Origin: Myxococcota bacterium
Lineage (GTDB): Bacteria; Myxococcota_A; Polyangia; Polyangiales; Houyiibacteriaceae
Length of the DNA: 45,333 bases
Reading direction: 5' to 3'
Assembly: GCA_028284955.1 (NCBI GenBank)
Contig: JANQQS010000206.1
Span: forward strand, 1 to 45,333
Both the position numbers and the translations under genes were made by a program. Shown here in pieces: positions 7,941 to 18,563 of this stretch. The notes under the pieces are model-generated. The model was given only the letters and a program-made list of their open reading frames with translations, made no database searches and was not told the DNA's origin. Numbering within the stretch: the stretch's first letter is position 1; the number at the start of each line of letters is the position of its first letter.

Positions 7941-9947
7941 TTAATCCAAACCTTCCCCGAAGCGTCCGCCGTCCTCGTTGCGCGGACTGAACATAGTGGT
8001 CGTGGGCACTGCGGAAAAGGACGCGTTTCCCATGAATACGAAGGTGGCCCCTTCGTTGCGACCGCCGACCACAAACCGCGGCGCGCCGACCAGCACATCG
8101 CAGTAGCCGTCGCCATCGAAATCATTGCGGCCGGAGATTTCTTCTCCGAAACCAGTGGACGTTTGGCTGGAGTTCTTCATCAACACCGTGGCTGAGCCGA
8201 GCATGCGATCCGCTGAACCAAAGTAGAGGAAGGCGTTGCCGGTGGTCGTGGCGCCTCCGATCTTGCCCGGTGCGCCGACGGCGATGTCATCCAGTCCGTC
8301 TCCGTTGACGTCTCCCAGTCCTTTGACCACAGAGCCAAAGAACGCCTCTTCTTGACCGAACGGATGGCGAATGATCCAGGGAGAGATTTCGATAAAGTCG
8401 AGTGTTCCGTTCCATACATAGGCCTGCCCTTCGTTGTCCGATCGGTCGTCGTGATAGGGCGAGCCCACCAACATATCGGCGTATCCATCGCCATCCATGT
8501 CCCCCGCCGCGCCCACCGCTTCGCCGAAAAACGCCTCTGCTTGGTTCGCTTGGCTGTCCAAGGTGATGGTGGGGTCGGTTTTGCCAGGATCGAGAAAATA
8601 GAGGAACACATTGCCTTCGTCCGCCGCGCCGCGATCTTGCAATGCCGCTCCGATGACCAGATCGGGCCTTCCATCGCCTCCCAGGTCGCCCGGCCCGATC
8701 ACGGATTGACCGAAGCGACCTTCTTCTTGTCCATCGGGATTGTCGAGCACGATGGATGGCGCGCCACCTAATCCACTGGCTGTACCGAAATAAACAAACG
8801 CCGCCCCTTCCAAGCGTGTGCCCATCTCTTGTCCGTTGGAACCGACGACGAAGTCGGCAAAACCATCGGTGTTGACGTCGCCTGCTGCGGCGATCGAAAA
8901 AGCAAACGCCGCGTTGATCTGGCCGGCGGATGGGTTGTCCAGCGTGACCGCGGGGGCGCTGGGGATTCCGTTTCGCGAGCCGAGGTAGACAAACGCGTTT
9001 CCTTCGTTCTGTTCGTCTCGATCGTAGCGCGGGGCGCCGACGACCAGGTCCGCAAAACCATCGGCGTTGAGGTCGCCGACCGCCGCTACGGTCTCGCCAA
9101 AACGAGCGTCGCTTTGATGGGCAGGGCTGGTAAGCGTGGTGGCTGGGCGGCTGGCCAGACCGGTCGCGCCGCCATGAAAAATATACGCAATGCCTTCATC
9201 CGCGCGGTCGCCGGCCGTGCTCTGCCTTGATGCGCCGATGACGGCGTCGCTGTACCCGTCGCCGTTGTAGTCGTTGCGTATGCGTCCCACGTCTAGGTAG
9301 CGCGTTTCGGTCCACGTCGAACACACTCCAGGGGCTGCGCAGGCACGCAATCGCCAGTAGTAGCGCCGTCCTACTGGCGGAGAGGAAGAGACTGGCAGGT
9401 CGTCACCAGGCACGAAGGAGGTACCGGAAGCTCGCGCGCTGATGACTGGCGCGTCGAACTCGCAGCTACGAAATCGCTCTGGTGCACACTCGTCGGTGAT
9501 TTGAATTTCGAAGTCGGCAGCGTCATCGACCGGTTCCCACATAAATTTCGGTCGAAGTGGTTTGTTGGTGGCGTTGGTATTCGCGGCGTGCACGCTGCCG
9601 GAGCGAAACCCGTTCCAAGGAAACCGCGCGCGCGCGTCTGCGGGCGGCAATGCCGTGCGGTTGCCGTCTGCGTCGCGTGAACTCGTGGTACCGGCATCCA
9701 ATGCAGACCCAGGGACGCAGTCGCCGTCGTCATCTTCGCGAAACCCTTCCGGGCACACGCACGCTCGGCTGGCCGTTTCGACGCGGTTCTCCGGGCAAGA
9801 CACGTCTCCGCATCCCAACGCGGGTAGCGCGGAAAACACCAACATCAGCGCCGCGGCTTCACGCGGACGAACAGAACGCGAACGATCAGCGGGTCGACGC
9901 ACCGCGAACAAACTCCTTCGATGGGGTCCAGGAGCCATTGGTAGCAT
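7941..9947 (-). CDS. FG-GAP (integrin-alpha-like) beta-propeller lipoprotein
   Basis: A 668-residue predicted lipoprotein. The signal peptide has a long arginine-rich n-region and a lipobox ALGC (Cys46), followed by an EGF-like cysteine patch (CPENRVETASRACVCPEGF). A fibronectin/Ig-like domain (about 120-225) precedes seven FG-GAP repeats, each with a calcium-binding-type loop: DYNGDGYSD, DLNADGFAD, DVNTDGFAD, DLGGDGRPD, DMDGDGYAD, DVNGDGLDD and DFDGDGYCD, each followed by [VI].G[AS]. Seven repeats make one complete propeller. Such proteins are cell-surface adhesion or scaffold proteins; no catalytic domain is present. Calcium dependence is inferred from the loops. Two close ATGs (9947, 9938) are possible starts. 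Confidence 0.9.
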   Translation of the reverse strand: MLPMAPGPHRRSLFAVRRPADRSRSVRPREAAALMLVFSALPALGCGDVSCPENRVETASRACVCPEGFREDDDGDCVPGSALDAGTTSSRDADGNRTALPPADARARFPWNGFRSGSVHAANTNATNKPLRPKFMWEPVDDAADFEIQITDECAPERFRSCEFDAPVISARASGTSFVPGDDLPVSSSPPVGRRYYWRLRACAAPGVCSTWTETRYLDVGRIRNDYNGDGYSDAVIGASRQSTAGDRADEGIAYIFHGGATGLASRPATTLTSPAHQSDARFGETVAAVGDLNADGFADLVVGAPRYDRDEQNEGNAFVYLGSRNGIPSAPAVTLDNPSAGQINAAFAFSIAAAGDVNTDGFADFVVGSNGQEMGTRLEGAAFVYFGTASGLGGAPSIVLDNPDGQEEGRFGQSVIGPGDLGGDGRPDLVIGAALQDRGAADEGNVFLYFLDPGKTDPTITLDSQANQAEAFFGEAVGAAGDMDGDGYADMLVGSPYHDDRSDNEGQAYVWNGTLDFIEISPWIIRHPFGQEEAFFGSVVKGLGDVNGDGLDDIAVGAPGKIGGATTTGNAFLYFGSADRMLGSATVLMKNSSQTSTGFGEEISGRNDFDGDGYCDVLVGAPRFVVGGRNEGATFVFMGNASFSAVPTTTMFSPRNEDGGRFGEGLD

Positions 9948-10042
9948 ATTGCTCTGGCGAAGGTCAGCGAGCTTGACTGAACAACGCCAATCTGCGAGCT
10001 GCCCTTGGGTTGGAGTTGCCGTGGATGTGAGGACGACGGCTA

Positions 10043-10435
10043 CTACGTAGCGATTCGACTTGCCTTCTTATCGAAGTGCATGGCGACTGCCGTCCAAGCG
10101 GCCGTCAGCAGATCGATCAGGCCGAAGAGGAGCATGCCGATGGGTGCTTTGCCGATGACGATGAAGACTGAAGTCGCAAGAAAAAAAGTCGTCCTGCCGA
10201 TTGTGGAGATGACAAAAAACTGTTTGACGTCGGTCAGGCCCAGCACGGTGTAGTAGAACCCTAGGCCCATCAGCATCAACGCGACCACCAGAATCCAGTG
10301 CTCGGATGTGGTTTCGAATCCGAGAAGTTGCAGAGTAGGGTCCGGGGCGAACAGCAAGGCTGCACCGGTCAACAACCCGTAGATTCCCCAGGCAACGATA
10401 CTTTTTGCCGCGTTACTTATTTCTGCATTGGTCAT
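10043..10435 (-). CDS. small four-helix membrane protein
   Basis: A 130-residue protein with four hydrophobic helices: AWGIYGLLTGAALLF, WILVVALMLMGLGFYYTVL, FFLATSVFIVIG and GMLLFGLIDLLTAAWTAVAM. The charged ends suit an inner-membrane protein. The arrangement resembles uncharacterised small membrane proteins of the DUF4345/DoxX-like size class, but no signature is decisive. The ATG at 10435 has a weak AAGGCG ribosome binding site. It is divergent from selO, with a 7-base inverted repeat (CCAAGGT at 10454, ACCTTGG at 10480) in the shared 175-base upstream region. Confidence 0.65.
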   Translation of the reverse strand: MTNAEISNAAKSIVAWGIYGLLTGAALLFAPDPTLQLLGFETTSEHWILVVALMLMGLGFYYTVLGLTDVKQFFVISTIGRTTFFLATSVFIVIGKAPIGMLLFGLIDLLTAAWTAVAMHFDKKASRIAT

Positions 10436-10610
10436 GACGCCTTGCCCCCCTTGCCAAGGTACATGAGAAATAACAGACCACCTTGGTGCCCGTGTTTCCA
10501 GGACTCGTTAGCACTGCTCGCCGCGAGTCGAAACGTAAATTGATCGTGATGGCCGCCAAGTATCCGTACTCCGTTGCCAAGTACCGCGGCTTGGTGCCAC
10601 GCTGCATCCG

Positions 10611-12113
<1,503 letters not shown>

Positions 12114-12243
12114 TGATCTGCCTACCGGCAGGGGCCTTCGCAACCGTTCACCTACCCCCCTTGAATTTTACCAGGGGAGGTTTTGTGCAAGGCCGCGGCA
12201 GCTCGATTCGCCTGAGCGAAGCGGTTCGTACGGTAGGGGTGAA

Positions 12244-12290
12244 GATTGGTGGACTGAGTTCACCAATCGAGGGGGGCTCGGAAGACCCCC
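12244..12290. terminator. tandem hairpins between convergent selO and folE2
   Basis: First hairpin: GATTGGTGGAC (12244-12254) with GTTCACCAATC (12258-12268), one mismatch, loop TGA. Second: GGGGGG (12271-12276) with CCCCC (12286-12290). They occupy the 184-base gap between two converging genes and probably end transcription from one or both sides, though no long T tract follows. Confidence 0.5.
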
Positions 12291-12297
12291 TGAACAG

Positions 12298-13149
12298 TTA
12301 CGGGCCTTCGATGAGCGCGTAGGCGGAGTGGTTGTGGATCGATTCAAAGTTCTCGACCTCCACGACAAATCTGGTGATGCGTTCGTCTTGGTTCAAGGCG
12401 AGCGCTACATCTCTGGCCAAGTCTTCGACGAACTTGGGGTGGTCGTAGGCGTGCTCGGTGACGAACTTCTCGTCGGGCCGCTTGAGCACGCTGTAGAGCT
12501 GGCTCGATGAGAGCCTCTCCGCGACTTCGATGATCTCTTCAATCCAGATGGTCTCGCTGGCTTCCACGGCGATGGTCACGTGGCTGCGCTGGTTGTGGGC
12601 CCCGTACGCGGAGATTTCCTTTGAGCATGGACACAGGCTGGTCACCGGAATTTGCACCTTGGTGCGGTGGTGGGCCTTGTTGTCCTTGACCTGCCCTTCG
12701 AAGGTGACCTGATAGTCCATCAGGCTCTTCACCCCGGAAACAGGGGCCGCCTTTTCCATAAAAAAGGGAAAGCGCATGTCAATGTGGCTTTCCTCTGCGT
12801 TCAGTAGGCTCGAGACTTCAAACAGCATGTCTCGAAAGGATTGGACCGACATCGCTTTTTCGTGACTGTTTAGAATCTCGACAAACCGGGACATGTGTGT
12901 CCCTTTGAGATTGTGGGGCAAGTTCACGAACATGCTGAACTCGGCTACAGTGGATTGTTCTCCGCCTGCCCGATCCGCAACCTTCACCGGGTGGCGGATG
13001 TCTTTGATGCCCACTTTGTGGATCGGGATTTCCCGAAGGTCTTGGCTGGCTTGAACGTCGCTGACCGAGTCTGCCGGAGCACCCGTGGTGCTTTTGTTGT
13101 TTGGAGCGCTGTCGTCGTGCACAGTTGGCCTTGTTCTCTGAACTTGCAT
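12298..13149 (-). CDS. folE2: GTP cyclohydrolase FolE2 (type IB)
   Basis: A 283-residue FolE2/MptA-family protein. Hallmarks are KGTHMSRF (about 82-89), [13 protein letters not shown], the catalytic-site motif [10 protein letters not shown] (Cys173 and Cys175), GAHNQRSH and a C-terminal NHSAYA. It converts GTP to 7,8-dihydroneopterin triphosphate, the first step of folate and related pterins. Unlike zinc-only FolE, type IB enzymes accept other metals, and in many bacteria they are induced by zinc shortage. The N-terminal 35 residues are low-complexity. It starts 8 bases after the stop of a NUDIX hydrolase gene on the same strand, suggesting a two-gene operon for the first two folate steps. 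Confidence 0.96.
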   Translation of the reverse strand: MQVQRTRPTVHDDSAPNNKSTTGAPADSVSDVQASQDLREIPIHKVGIKDIRHPVKVADRAGGEQSTVAEFSMFVNLPHNLKGTHMSRFVEILNSHEKAMSVQSFRDMLFEVSSLLNAEESHIDMRFPFFMEKAAPVSGVKSLMDYQVTFEGQVKDNKAHHRTKVQIPVTSLCPCSKEISAYGAHNQRSHVTIAVEASETIWIEEIIEVAERLSSSQLYSVLKRPDEKFVTEHAYDHPKFVEDLARDVALALNQDERITRFVVEVENFESIHNHSAYALIEGP

Positions 13150-13157
13150 CCGGGCCG

Positions 13158-13679
13158 CTAAGAACGGGGCCCAGCCGACGTGTCTTTGTGGGTATTCGTG
13201 CGGGATGGCAAGTCGATTTCCATGAAGTCCGAGAGATCGATTTGCCCGCGCAGGAGTCTGTCTGCTAGGCGCAGCCCCTCTTGTTGGCCAGGCCAGCGCA
13301 GCTTGGTTTGGGCGTCACCGAGGGTCTCCCAGCAGGCCTCCGAATGTTCTTCATCCAAAACAGGCTCTTTATCTTTGTCGGTCACCGCGACAAAGACCGG
13401 GATGTCGTTGATGCGATCGTGCCGCCATTCGTAGAACCGGTTGATGTATGGGACGGTCAAGAGCCGGCGAATCGGCAATTGGGTCTCTTCCGCTAGCTCT
13501 CGCAAGCATGCTTCCCAGGCAGTTTCGCCTTCTTTCAACTTGCCTCCCACCATGCGCCAGGTGCCCGCATAGATCTTGGTTGCCGCGCGGCGAAGCAACA
13601 GGTACTCGTATTCCGCCGCTGCGGCTGGTCGCGCGACGTGACAGTCAAAGACGCGTACGATCGGATGGCGAGTGGTCAT
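13158..13679 (-). CDS. NUDIX hydrolase, candidate dihydroneopterin-triphosphate pyrophosphatase
   Basis: A 173-residue protein beginning at ATG 13679 ([15 protein letters not shown]). The frame is open further upstream, but that part lacks family resemblance. The NUDIX box is present as [13 protein letters not shown] followed by RELAEET (Thr where Gly is usual), after WRMV. NUDIX enzymes split nucleoside-diphosphate-linked compounds. Being 8 bases upstream of folE2 makes removal of pyrophosphate from dihydroneopterin triphosphate (the NudB/FolQ step) the best guess; this rests on context only. Its ribosome binding site is poor (GGGGCCC). It is divergent from the sulfatase-fold gene. Confidence 0.85.
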   Translation of the reverse strand: MTTRHPIVRVFDCHVARPAAAAEYEYLLLRRAATKIYAGTWRMVGGKLKEGETAWEACLRELAEETQLPIRRLLTVPYINRFYEWRHDRINDIPVFVAVTDKDKEPVLDEEHSEACWETLGDAQTKLRWPGQQEGLRLADRLLRGQIDLSDFMEIDLPSRTNTHKDTSAGPRS

Positions 13680-13872
13680 GGGCCCCGGTTTAGCACGGAC
13701 CCCATCCCGACTCTTCTTCTGCTCGTCTACGTACTCATTTACGGATCGCTGCGTTCGAAAGTTGTCAGGATAGAGTTGTAGATGCAAATCGCTTGCGTTA
13801 TTGCGCTACGCGAGACACGTTCGCGAGCCATTCAACAAAGGAATCCCGACTCCCGGTGGGGGCGAAGACGAT

Positions 13873-16305
13873 ATGCCAGATGACGAAGGTGACGTTCTAG
13901 ACAAAAGCCGACGGCGGATCGTGCAGCTGCTGACCGCGACACCCGTACTATCCAGCCCGGCGGTGAGTCTGCTCAGCGCTTGCGGCGATTGTTCAGGGGA
14001 ATCGCCCGGCGACAGCGACCCGGCGGCTCGAGAGCCGGTACAGCCTCCAAATGCCCCGTGGGCGGGGCGGCGGGCGGAGCGCAGTCTCATCAAACTGTTG
14101 AGCTTCGCCTCGCTGCAACGCAATGGGTTGCTGATCGATTTCGGCTCCACCGACAGCTTCAAATACACCTTCGGAGGCTGGCGTAGCGGTTGGGGCAAGC
14201 ACGCTGAGCGCGACAAAGTCGCCTACACCCATGCGACGGGCACCACGAGTCGCGTTCATTTCCACTGGGGAAAGAGCGAGACGCTGAGAGCGCGCTTTCG
14301 TATTCGGCGCGTCGCGAGCACGTTTTTTTCGGTCTACGTGAACAGTAAGCCGCTGGAGAAGGTTGACATTCATCGCGCCGACTGGGCCACGTACGAAACC
14401 ACGATTCCTGCCGAGCTCGTTCGCGAAGGAGTCAACCACCTGCTCCTGCGTTGGGAGAAAACCGCACCCGCCATGGGCGAAGATGTGGCAGCCGCGGTGG
14501 ACTTCATCCACCTCGCGCCGATCGGCGCGCCGCCGCCCAAGCTCAACACGCTTCCGCGCCACGGGCCTCTCGTTGGAACCGTGGGCGACTCGCCAGCTCT
14601 CGTACTGGGCGCGGGTACGACGCTCTCCTACTGGATGCAGGTGCCCGCGAAAGGCAAGCCGATGCTGGGTTTCACGGCGGCGCGAATCGCGGGATCGAAG
14701 CCAGCTGCGGGATCGAAGCCCGCAGCTGCACCTGAGAAGCCGCTCAACCTCACCGTGACCGCGCACATCGACGGCGTGCTGCCCGCCGAGATCCTCAAGG
14801 CAAAGATCGGCAACGCCAAGCCGGAGCCGCTCGCAGGCCCGATGGATGCCCTCATGAACCAAGCGATTCGACTGGATGTTTCGGTGAGCGGGCCCAAGGG
14901 CAGCACAAGTCAGGTGGCGTTGGTCGAGCCGTCGCTTTACGTGGAGCCGAAGAAGGTTGCGTCCCCACCCAGTGCCTCTGGCAAGAATCAGCCCAGCGCT
15001 GCCGCCAAGAACACGATCGTCGTGATGGTCGATACGTTGCGCGCCGACCATGTCAGCGCGTACGGCAAGACACGCGTGAAGGCACCGGGGCTCGACAAGC
15101 TCGCCAAGGGTGGGGTGCTCTTCGAGCGTTACAGCGCGGTGGAAGACTGGACCAAGCCTTCCTGCGCAACCATGCTCACCGGCCTCTACCCCAATACGCA
15201 CAAGACCCAGACCGATGCCGGCAAGCTGCCGGGATCCGTCAAGATGGTGTCGGAGGAGATGCGGGCGCGCGGCGTCTCCACCGGCGCCTTCATCGCCAAC
15301 GGCTACGTATCGGGCAAGTTCGGGTTCGAACGAGGATGGGACCAGTACACGAACTACATCCGCGAAAGCAAGCAAACCGAGGCCGAGTATGTGTTCGCGG
15401 ATGCGTATCGATGGATCGCGCAGAAGCGACAGGACAAGAAGCGCTTCTACGCCTACGTGCACACGATCGACCCGCATGTCCCCTATGACCCGCCCGAGGA
15501 GTTCCTGAAGCTCTACGAAAAGGAGCCCTATTCGGGGAGCATCAACCCGCGGAGCACGGCGAACCTACTCGAGGACATCAAGAAAGGGCGGTTTAAGCCG
15601 ACCGCTGCAGACAAGCGGCACATCCGCGCGCTCTACGACGGAGAGATCAGCTACCACGACAAGTGGTTTGGCGACTTCATGGACAAGCTCGAGCGTGCCG
15701 GCGCGCTCGAAGACACCCTCGTGATTGTGGTTTCCGACCACGGCGAGGAGTTCTGGGAACACGGCAACGTGGGTCACGGTCACCAGATCCACCAAGAGCT
15801 CATCCATGTGCCCTACATCATGTCCTGGAAAGGTGGTCTGCCGGCGGGCACGCGCGTGGCTGAGAATCAGGATCACTGCAGCCTCGTGCCGACTCTCTTT
15901 GACGCGATGGGTCTCAAGCCTCCCGCGTACTTGGAGGCGGAGTCGGTCATGGCCGTGGCCCGCGGAGAGAGCGCGCCGGCCCCAGCAGCGGGCTTCTCGA
16001 CGCATCAGGGAGAACGCGAGGCGGCTTGGTGCGGCCGCTACAAGCTTCTGCAGCGAGGCCCGATCCGCACCTTTTTGTTTGACGTCGACAAGGACCGCGG
16101 TTGTGAGAACAACCTGAAGGATAGCCATCCCATCGCGCTCACCGTGCTGCGCGCGGTGCTCGGCCAGTTCCAGGGGGCCCCCAACAAGGCCCGCTGGCGT
16201 TCGCGCGAGCTCGAAGCAGGCGCGAAGAAGGACGTTGCAGCAGAGGAAGTCGAGATGGACACCGAGACCAAGGAGCAGCTGAAGGCGCTGGGCTACTTCG
16301 AGTAG
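13873..16305 (+). CDS. exported alkaline-phosphatase/sulfatase-fold protein with Thr at the nucleophile position
   Basis: An 810-residue protein from ATG 13873. It has a Tat-like signal (KSRRRIVQLLT, residues 11-21) and lipobox LLSAC (Cys37), so it is probably a Tat-exported lipoprotein. Residues about 60-370 are a beta-rich domain with an A/P/K-rich linker (GSKPAA repeated). The catalytic domain follows: IVVMVDTLRADHVSAYG, then WTKPSCATMLTGLYP, HTIDPHVPYDPP, SDHGEEFWEHG and GHGHQIHQE. The motif aligns with CxPSRxxxxTG of sulfatases so that Thr427 replaces the formylglycine Cys/Ser, as in phosphoethanolamine and lipoteichoic-acid-type transferases. Phosphoester or phosphotransfer chemistry is therefore as likely as sulfatase activity. 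Its stop codon merges with the repeat at 16304. Confidence 0.85.
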   Translation: MPDDEGDVLDKSRRRIVQLLTATPVLSSPAVSLLSACGDCSGESPGDSDPAAREPVQPPNAPWAGRRAERSLIKLLSFASLQRNGLLIDFGSTDSFKYTFGGWRSGWGKHAERDKVAYTHATGTTSRVHFHWGKSETLRARFRIRRVASTFFSVYVNSKPLEKVDIHRADWATYETTIPAELVREGVNHLLLRWEKTAPAMGEDVAAAVDFIHLAPIGAPPPKLNTLPRHGPLVGTVGDSPALVLGAGTTLSYWMQVPAKGKPMLGFTAARIAGSKPAAGSKPAAAPEKPLNLTVTAHIDGVLPAEILKAKIGNAKPEPLAGPMDALMNQAIRLDVSVSGPKGSTSQVALVEPSLYVEPKKVASPPSASGKNQPSAAAKNTIVVMVDTLRADHVSAYGKTRVKAPGLDKLAKGGVLFERYSAVEDWTKPSCATMLTGLYPNTHKTQTDAGKLPGSVKMVSEEMRARGVSTGAFIANGYVSGKFGFERGWDQYTNYIRESKQTEAEYVFADAYRWIAQKRQDKKRFYAYVHTIDPHVPYDPPEEFLKLYEKEPYSGSINPRSTANLLEDIKKGRFKPTAADKRHIRALYDGEISYHDKWFGDFMDKLERAGALEDTLVIVVSDHGEEFWEHGNVGHGHQIHQELIHVPYIMSWKGGLPAGTRVAENQDHCSLVPTLFDAMGLKPPAYLEAESVMAVARGESAPAPAAGFSTHQGEREAAWCGRYKLLQRGPIRTFLFDVDKDRGCENNLKDSHPIALTVLRAVLGQFQGAPNKARWRSRELEAGAKKDVAAEEVEMDTETKEQLKALGYFE

Positions 16306-17558
16306 ACCAGTGGCCTTTTGGTCCGATCGCGAGCGCCCCGGCAGCGCAGGCCAGCCGACGTACGTCGGGTACTTCGGTTGGCCGAGCAGGGGAGCAGAAA
16401 AAACTCGGAGTGCAATAGCTTCGCCCTAGCGGAACTGTGAAGCCGCCAAACATCGCTGGCTGACGCATGGAATCGACCGGCCTGTCGCATGACCGACGTA
16501 CCGTGCGCAAAACTGACGCGCTTTCGCTGTTTCCCATAGATCAGGTATTCTTGCCCGTGTGACTCGTTGTAGTTCACCGTAATGTTGTTCGCGCCTGCGT
16601 GAAACGCGCGTCGCTGCCCACCACGTTCAAGCTTTTCGAATGCGCTGACCGCCGGAATGATCGCCGCAGGGTCCAGTATCCTCATGACTGCAATCATGTT
16701 GAGTGCGACGTCGACATTGCCCGAGGGCTCATGTGCGTACGGCGTATCGGGTGCAGCGACGAACGGCGAAACGCTGATCATGTGAGTCCCGAGCTCAACG
16801 CCCAAGAAAGCGTTGTGTACTTCGCCTTGTGCGCTATCAGAGCTTGAATTGTTTCTCCTGGGAATGCCTTGAATCGTTCCGGTGCCCACCCGGTAACCGA
16901 GTTGAAGTACGTCTCGAATGCGCTGCCTACGCTCCGAATAGGAGTAGTGAGTAGCCGCCTCCGCTGTTTCTGCATCGGCGTGCTCGAGTTTGATGATTGC
17001 ACTGCCGGCCCCTGCTTTTCTCAATCGAGCGTAGCGCTCTTCATCCAAGGTTCCTACGTTGACGAGAATCTCGACGGGCTGCGCGCGACGTTTCGATTCT
17101 CGCTGGATTTCGGAGATTGCTTCGCACAGTGCGTCAATCTTGGGGATTTCGCCCCCTTGGATGAACACGACAGACAAGCCATCTTGAAGTATGCGCTTTG
17201 CATTGTCGGCGATCTCGCCAGACGTCATTTGGTAGCGAGAGACGTTTGCGCTACCGCGGCCGCTACCATTCTCTTTGCGCATCGGACAGTAGTCACACGA
17301 TCGCTGGCAGAGGTTTGTCCACTCAATGACTCCGCGTACCATCGTAGCCCCACCGAACGTGACTTCGGAAATAGCATCGGCGAAACGGTGCAATATATGT
17401 TGGTCCGAACCTCTCAACATCAACAGTGAGGAGACGAGCGATGAGTACTTACCGCGAAACCGATCGACCGTATCGGCCTGCCCAAACGCGACGGGAAACT
17501 GGCGATACCAGTCTTCCGCGAACGACTGAAGCGTAGAAACAAGGTCGGTCGACAGCAT
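16293..17558 (-). CDS. radical SAM enzyme of the BioB/HydE/PylB type
   Basis: A 421-residue radical SAM protein. The 4Fe-4S motif is NLCQRSCDYCPMRKEN (Cys84, Cys88, Cys91, spaced Cx3Cx2C), followed by a glycine/serine loop, VVFIQGGEIP (SAM-binding GGE) and YRVGTGTIQGIP. A C-terminal FHAGANNITVNYN segment resembles the BATS-like end of biotin synthase relatives. The start at 17558 was chosen because the longer frame overlaps the methyltransferase; ATG 17615 is an alternative. The last ~45 residues are arginine/serine-rich and run through the dispersed repeat at 16304-16394, so the natural C-terminus may have been altered by that insertion. It follows a methyltransferase on the same strand. Product unknown. 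Confidence 0.85.
   Translation of the reverse strand: MLSTDLVSTLQSFAEDWYRQFPVAFGQADTVDRFRGKYSSLVSSLLMLRGSDQHILHRFADAISEVTFGGATMVRGVIEWTNLCQRSCDYCPMRKENGSGRGSANVSRYQMTSGEIADNAKRILQDGLSVVFIQGGEIPKIDALCEAISEIQRESKRRAQPVEILVNVGTLDEERYARLRKAGAGSAIIKLEHADAETAEAATHYSYSERRQRIRDVLQLGYRVGTGTIQGIPRRNNSSSDSAQGEVHNAFLGVELGTHMISVSPFVAAPDTPYAHEPSGNVDVALNMIAVMRILDPAAIIPAVSAFEKLERGGQRRAFHAGANNITVNYNESHGQEYLIYGKQRKRVSFAHGTSVMRQAGRFHASASDVWRLHSSARAKLLHSEFFLLPCSANRSTRRTSAGLRCRGARDRTKRPLVYSK
16304..16394 (-). repeat. dispersed repeat element, copy 1 (partial)
   Basis: It shares with the element at 32917-33040 the end motif CAGTGG-TTTTGG, the block GAGCGCCCCGGCAGC-CAGGCC, an internal hairpin (here GGCCAGCCGA paired with TCGGTTGGCC), and GGCCGAGCAGGGGAG. 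Similarity ends at about 16394, so the far end is missing or diverged. The first bases form the end of the sulfatase-fold gene's TAG stop codon. The 3' end of the radical SAM gene runs through it in antisense. Confidence 0.75.
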
Positions 17559-17649
17559 CGTCGGTTTACTATGGCAGTCGTCGCCGACCACATCCAGGAC
17601 TTCCACAATCGCCATCCAGCGAGATTCGAACAACCGATTGGTCGCGTGC

Positions 17650-18477
17650 TTAGGACTTGTGGCCGATGCCAAACCAAGCGGGCATTTCAATGGTTTGAGG
17701 GCCTTCTCCGAGCTCTTTTCTTAGCCGATCTTCAATGCGCTTCAGAAGGGACGCAAACGCATCTTTCGGGAGTTGTTTTTTGGCCATCACCAGCGCCACG
17801 TGAGCCTCGGACAATCCGCTCCACATGGTGTTCAAGTCGGGCAGCTCCATGGAGTGGTTGTTTGCTTCGATCGTCACGTCGAAGCCGGCTGCTGCCATCT
17901 CGCGACGAAAGGTGTCGGCGTTCGACAAGGGTTGTTCGTTCGCGCCGGGCGGCGCATTCGCGTCAAGAGGCTCAGCAAGTTCCATCATCTCTTGATTGAT
18001 GATGGCAAAGGCGGGAATGGTTTCTGGGGGGTGCCAACTCGCTACGAGGGCTCGTCCTCCCGGCTCGAGGACTCGATACAGTTCAGAAAACCCCCTCGCC
18101 CGGTCCGGAAACATAAACAAGCCAAACATAGAAAACGCGGCTTGAAACGAGCCATCATCATAGGGAAGCGCCTGACCGTCTCCCTGAGTGAGCGTCAGGT
18201 TCGCGAGCTCTTCGTCGGTGGCTTGGCTACGAAGGTTTTCGAGCATGCCCTCGGAAAAATCGAGAGCCCACACTTGAGTGATGCGCGCGGCGGGCAGCGA
18301 TAACGTTCCCGGCCCGGTGGCCACATCCACAATGCGCTCACCCGGCGACACGCTCAGCCGCTTCAATGCATCGTCTGCGTAGAGGCGCAAATGATCGCTT
18401 ACGAATGCGCGATAGCCCGCCGCTACGTCGTCCCAGGCGCGAGGCGTCAACATTTGGCTCAGGTCCAGTGTGCTCAT
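17650..18477 (-). CDS. SAM-dependent class I methyltransferase
   Basis: A 275-residue UbiE/Methyltransf_11-type protein starting STLDLSQMLTPRAWDDVA (ATG 18477; an upstream start at 18495 is possible). Motif I is IVDVATGPGTLSLPA, motif II ends in ALDFSEGM, then GDGQALPYDDGSFQAAF and the post-motif LYRVLEPGGRALV. The C-terminal half has an IEANNHSMELPDLNTMW region that probably shapes the substrate site. It lies directly upstream of the radical SAM gene on the same strand (about 90 bases to its likely start), so the two may be co-transcribed. Substrate unknown. Confidence 0.88.
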   Translation of the reverse strand: MSTLDLSQMLTPRAWDDVAAGYRAFVSDHLRLYADDALKRLSVSPGERIVDVATGPGTLSLPAARITQVWALDFSEGMLENLRSQATDEELANLTLTQGDGQALPYDDGSFQAAFSMFGLFMFPDRARGFSELYRVLEPGGRALVASWHPPETIPAFAIINQEMMELAEPLDANAPPGANEQPLSNADTFRREMAAAGFDVTIEANNHSMELPDLNTMWSGLSEAHVALVMAKKQLPKDAFASLLKRIEDRLRKELGEGPQTIEMPAWFGIGHKS

Positions 18478-18563
18478 GAGGACGGTATCGCACACTCCTA
18501 GGCCCGCGTCAGCGTATCGATCGGGCGGGCAAGCTCACGAACTCGCGGTCTCGCCGTATCTTT

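Noticed and set aside
10480-10610. Possible promoter or leader for selO
   Set aside because: Only a 7-base inverted repeat and no recognisable -35/-10 pair; too weak to list as a site.
13993-15477. Long open frame of 494 codons antisense to the sulfatase-fold gene
   Set aside because: Arginine/histidine/glycine-rich translation without motifs; the sense strand carries clear catalytic motifs. It is a GC-bias shadow.
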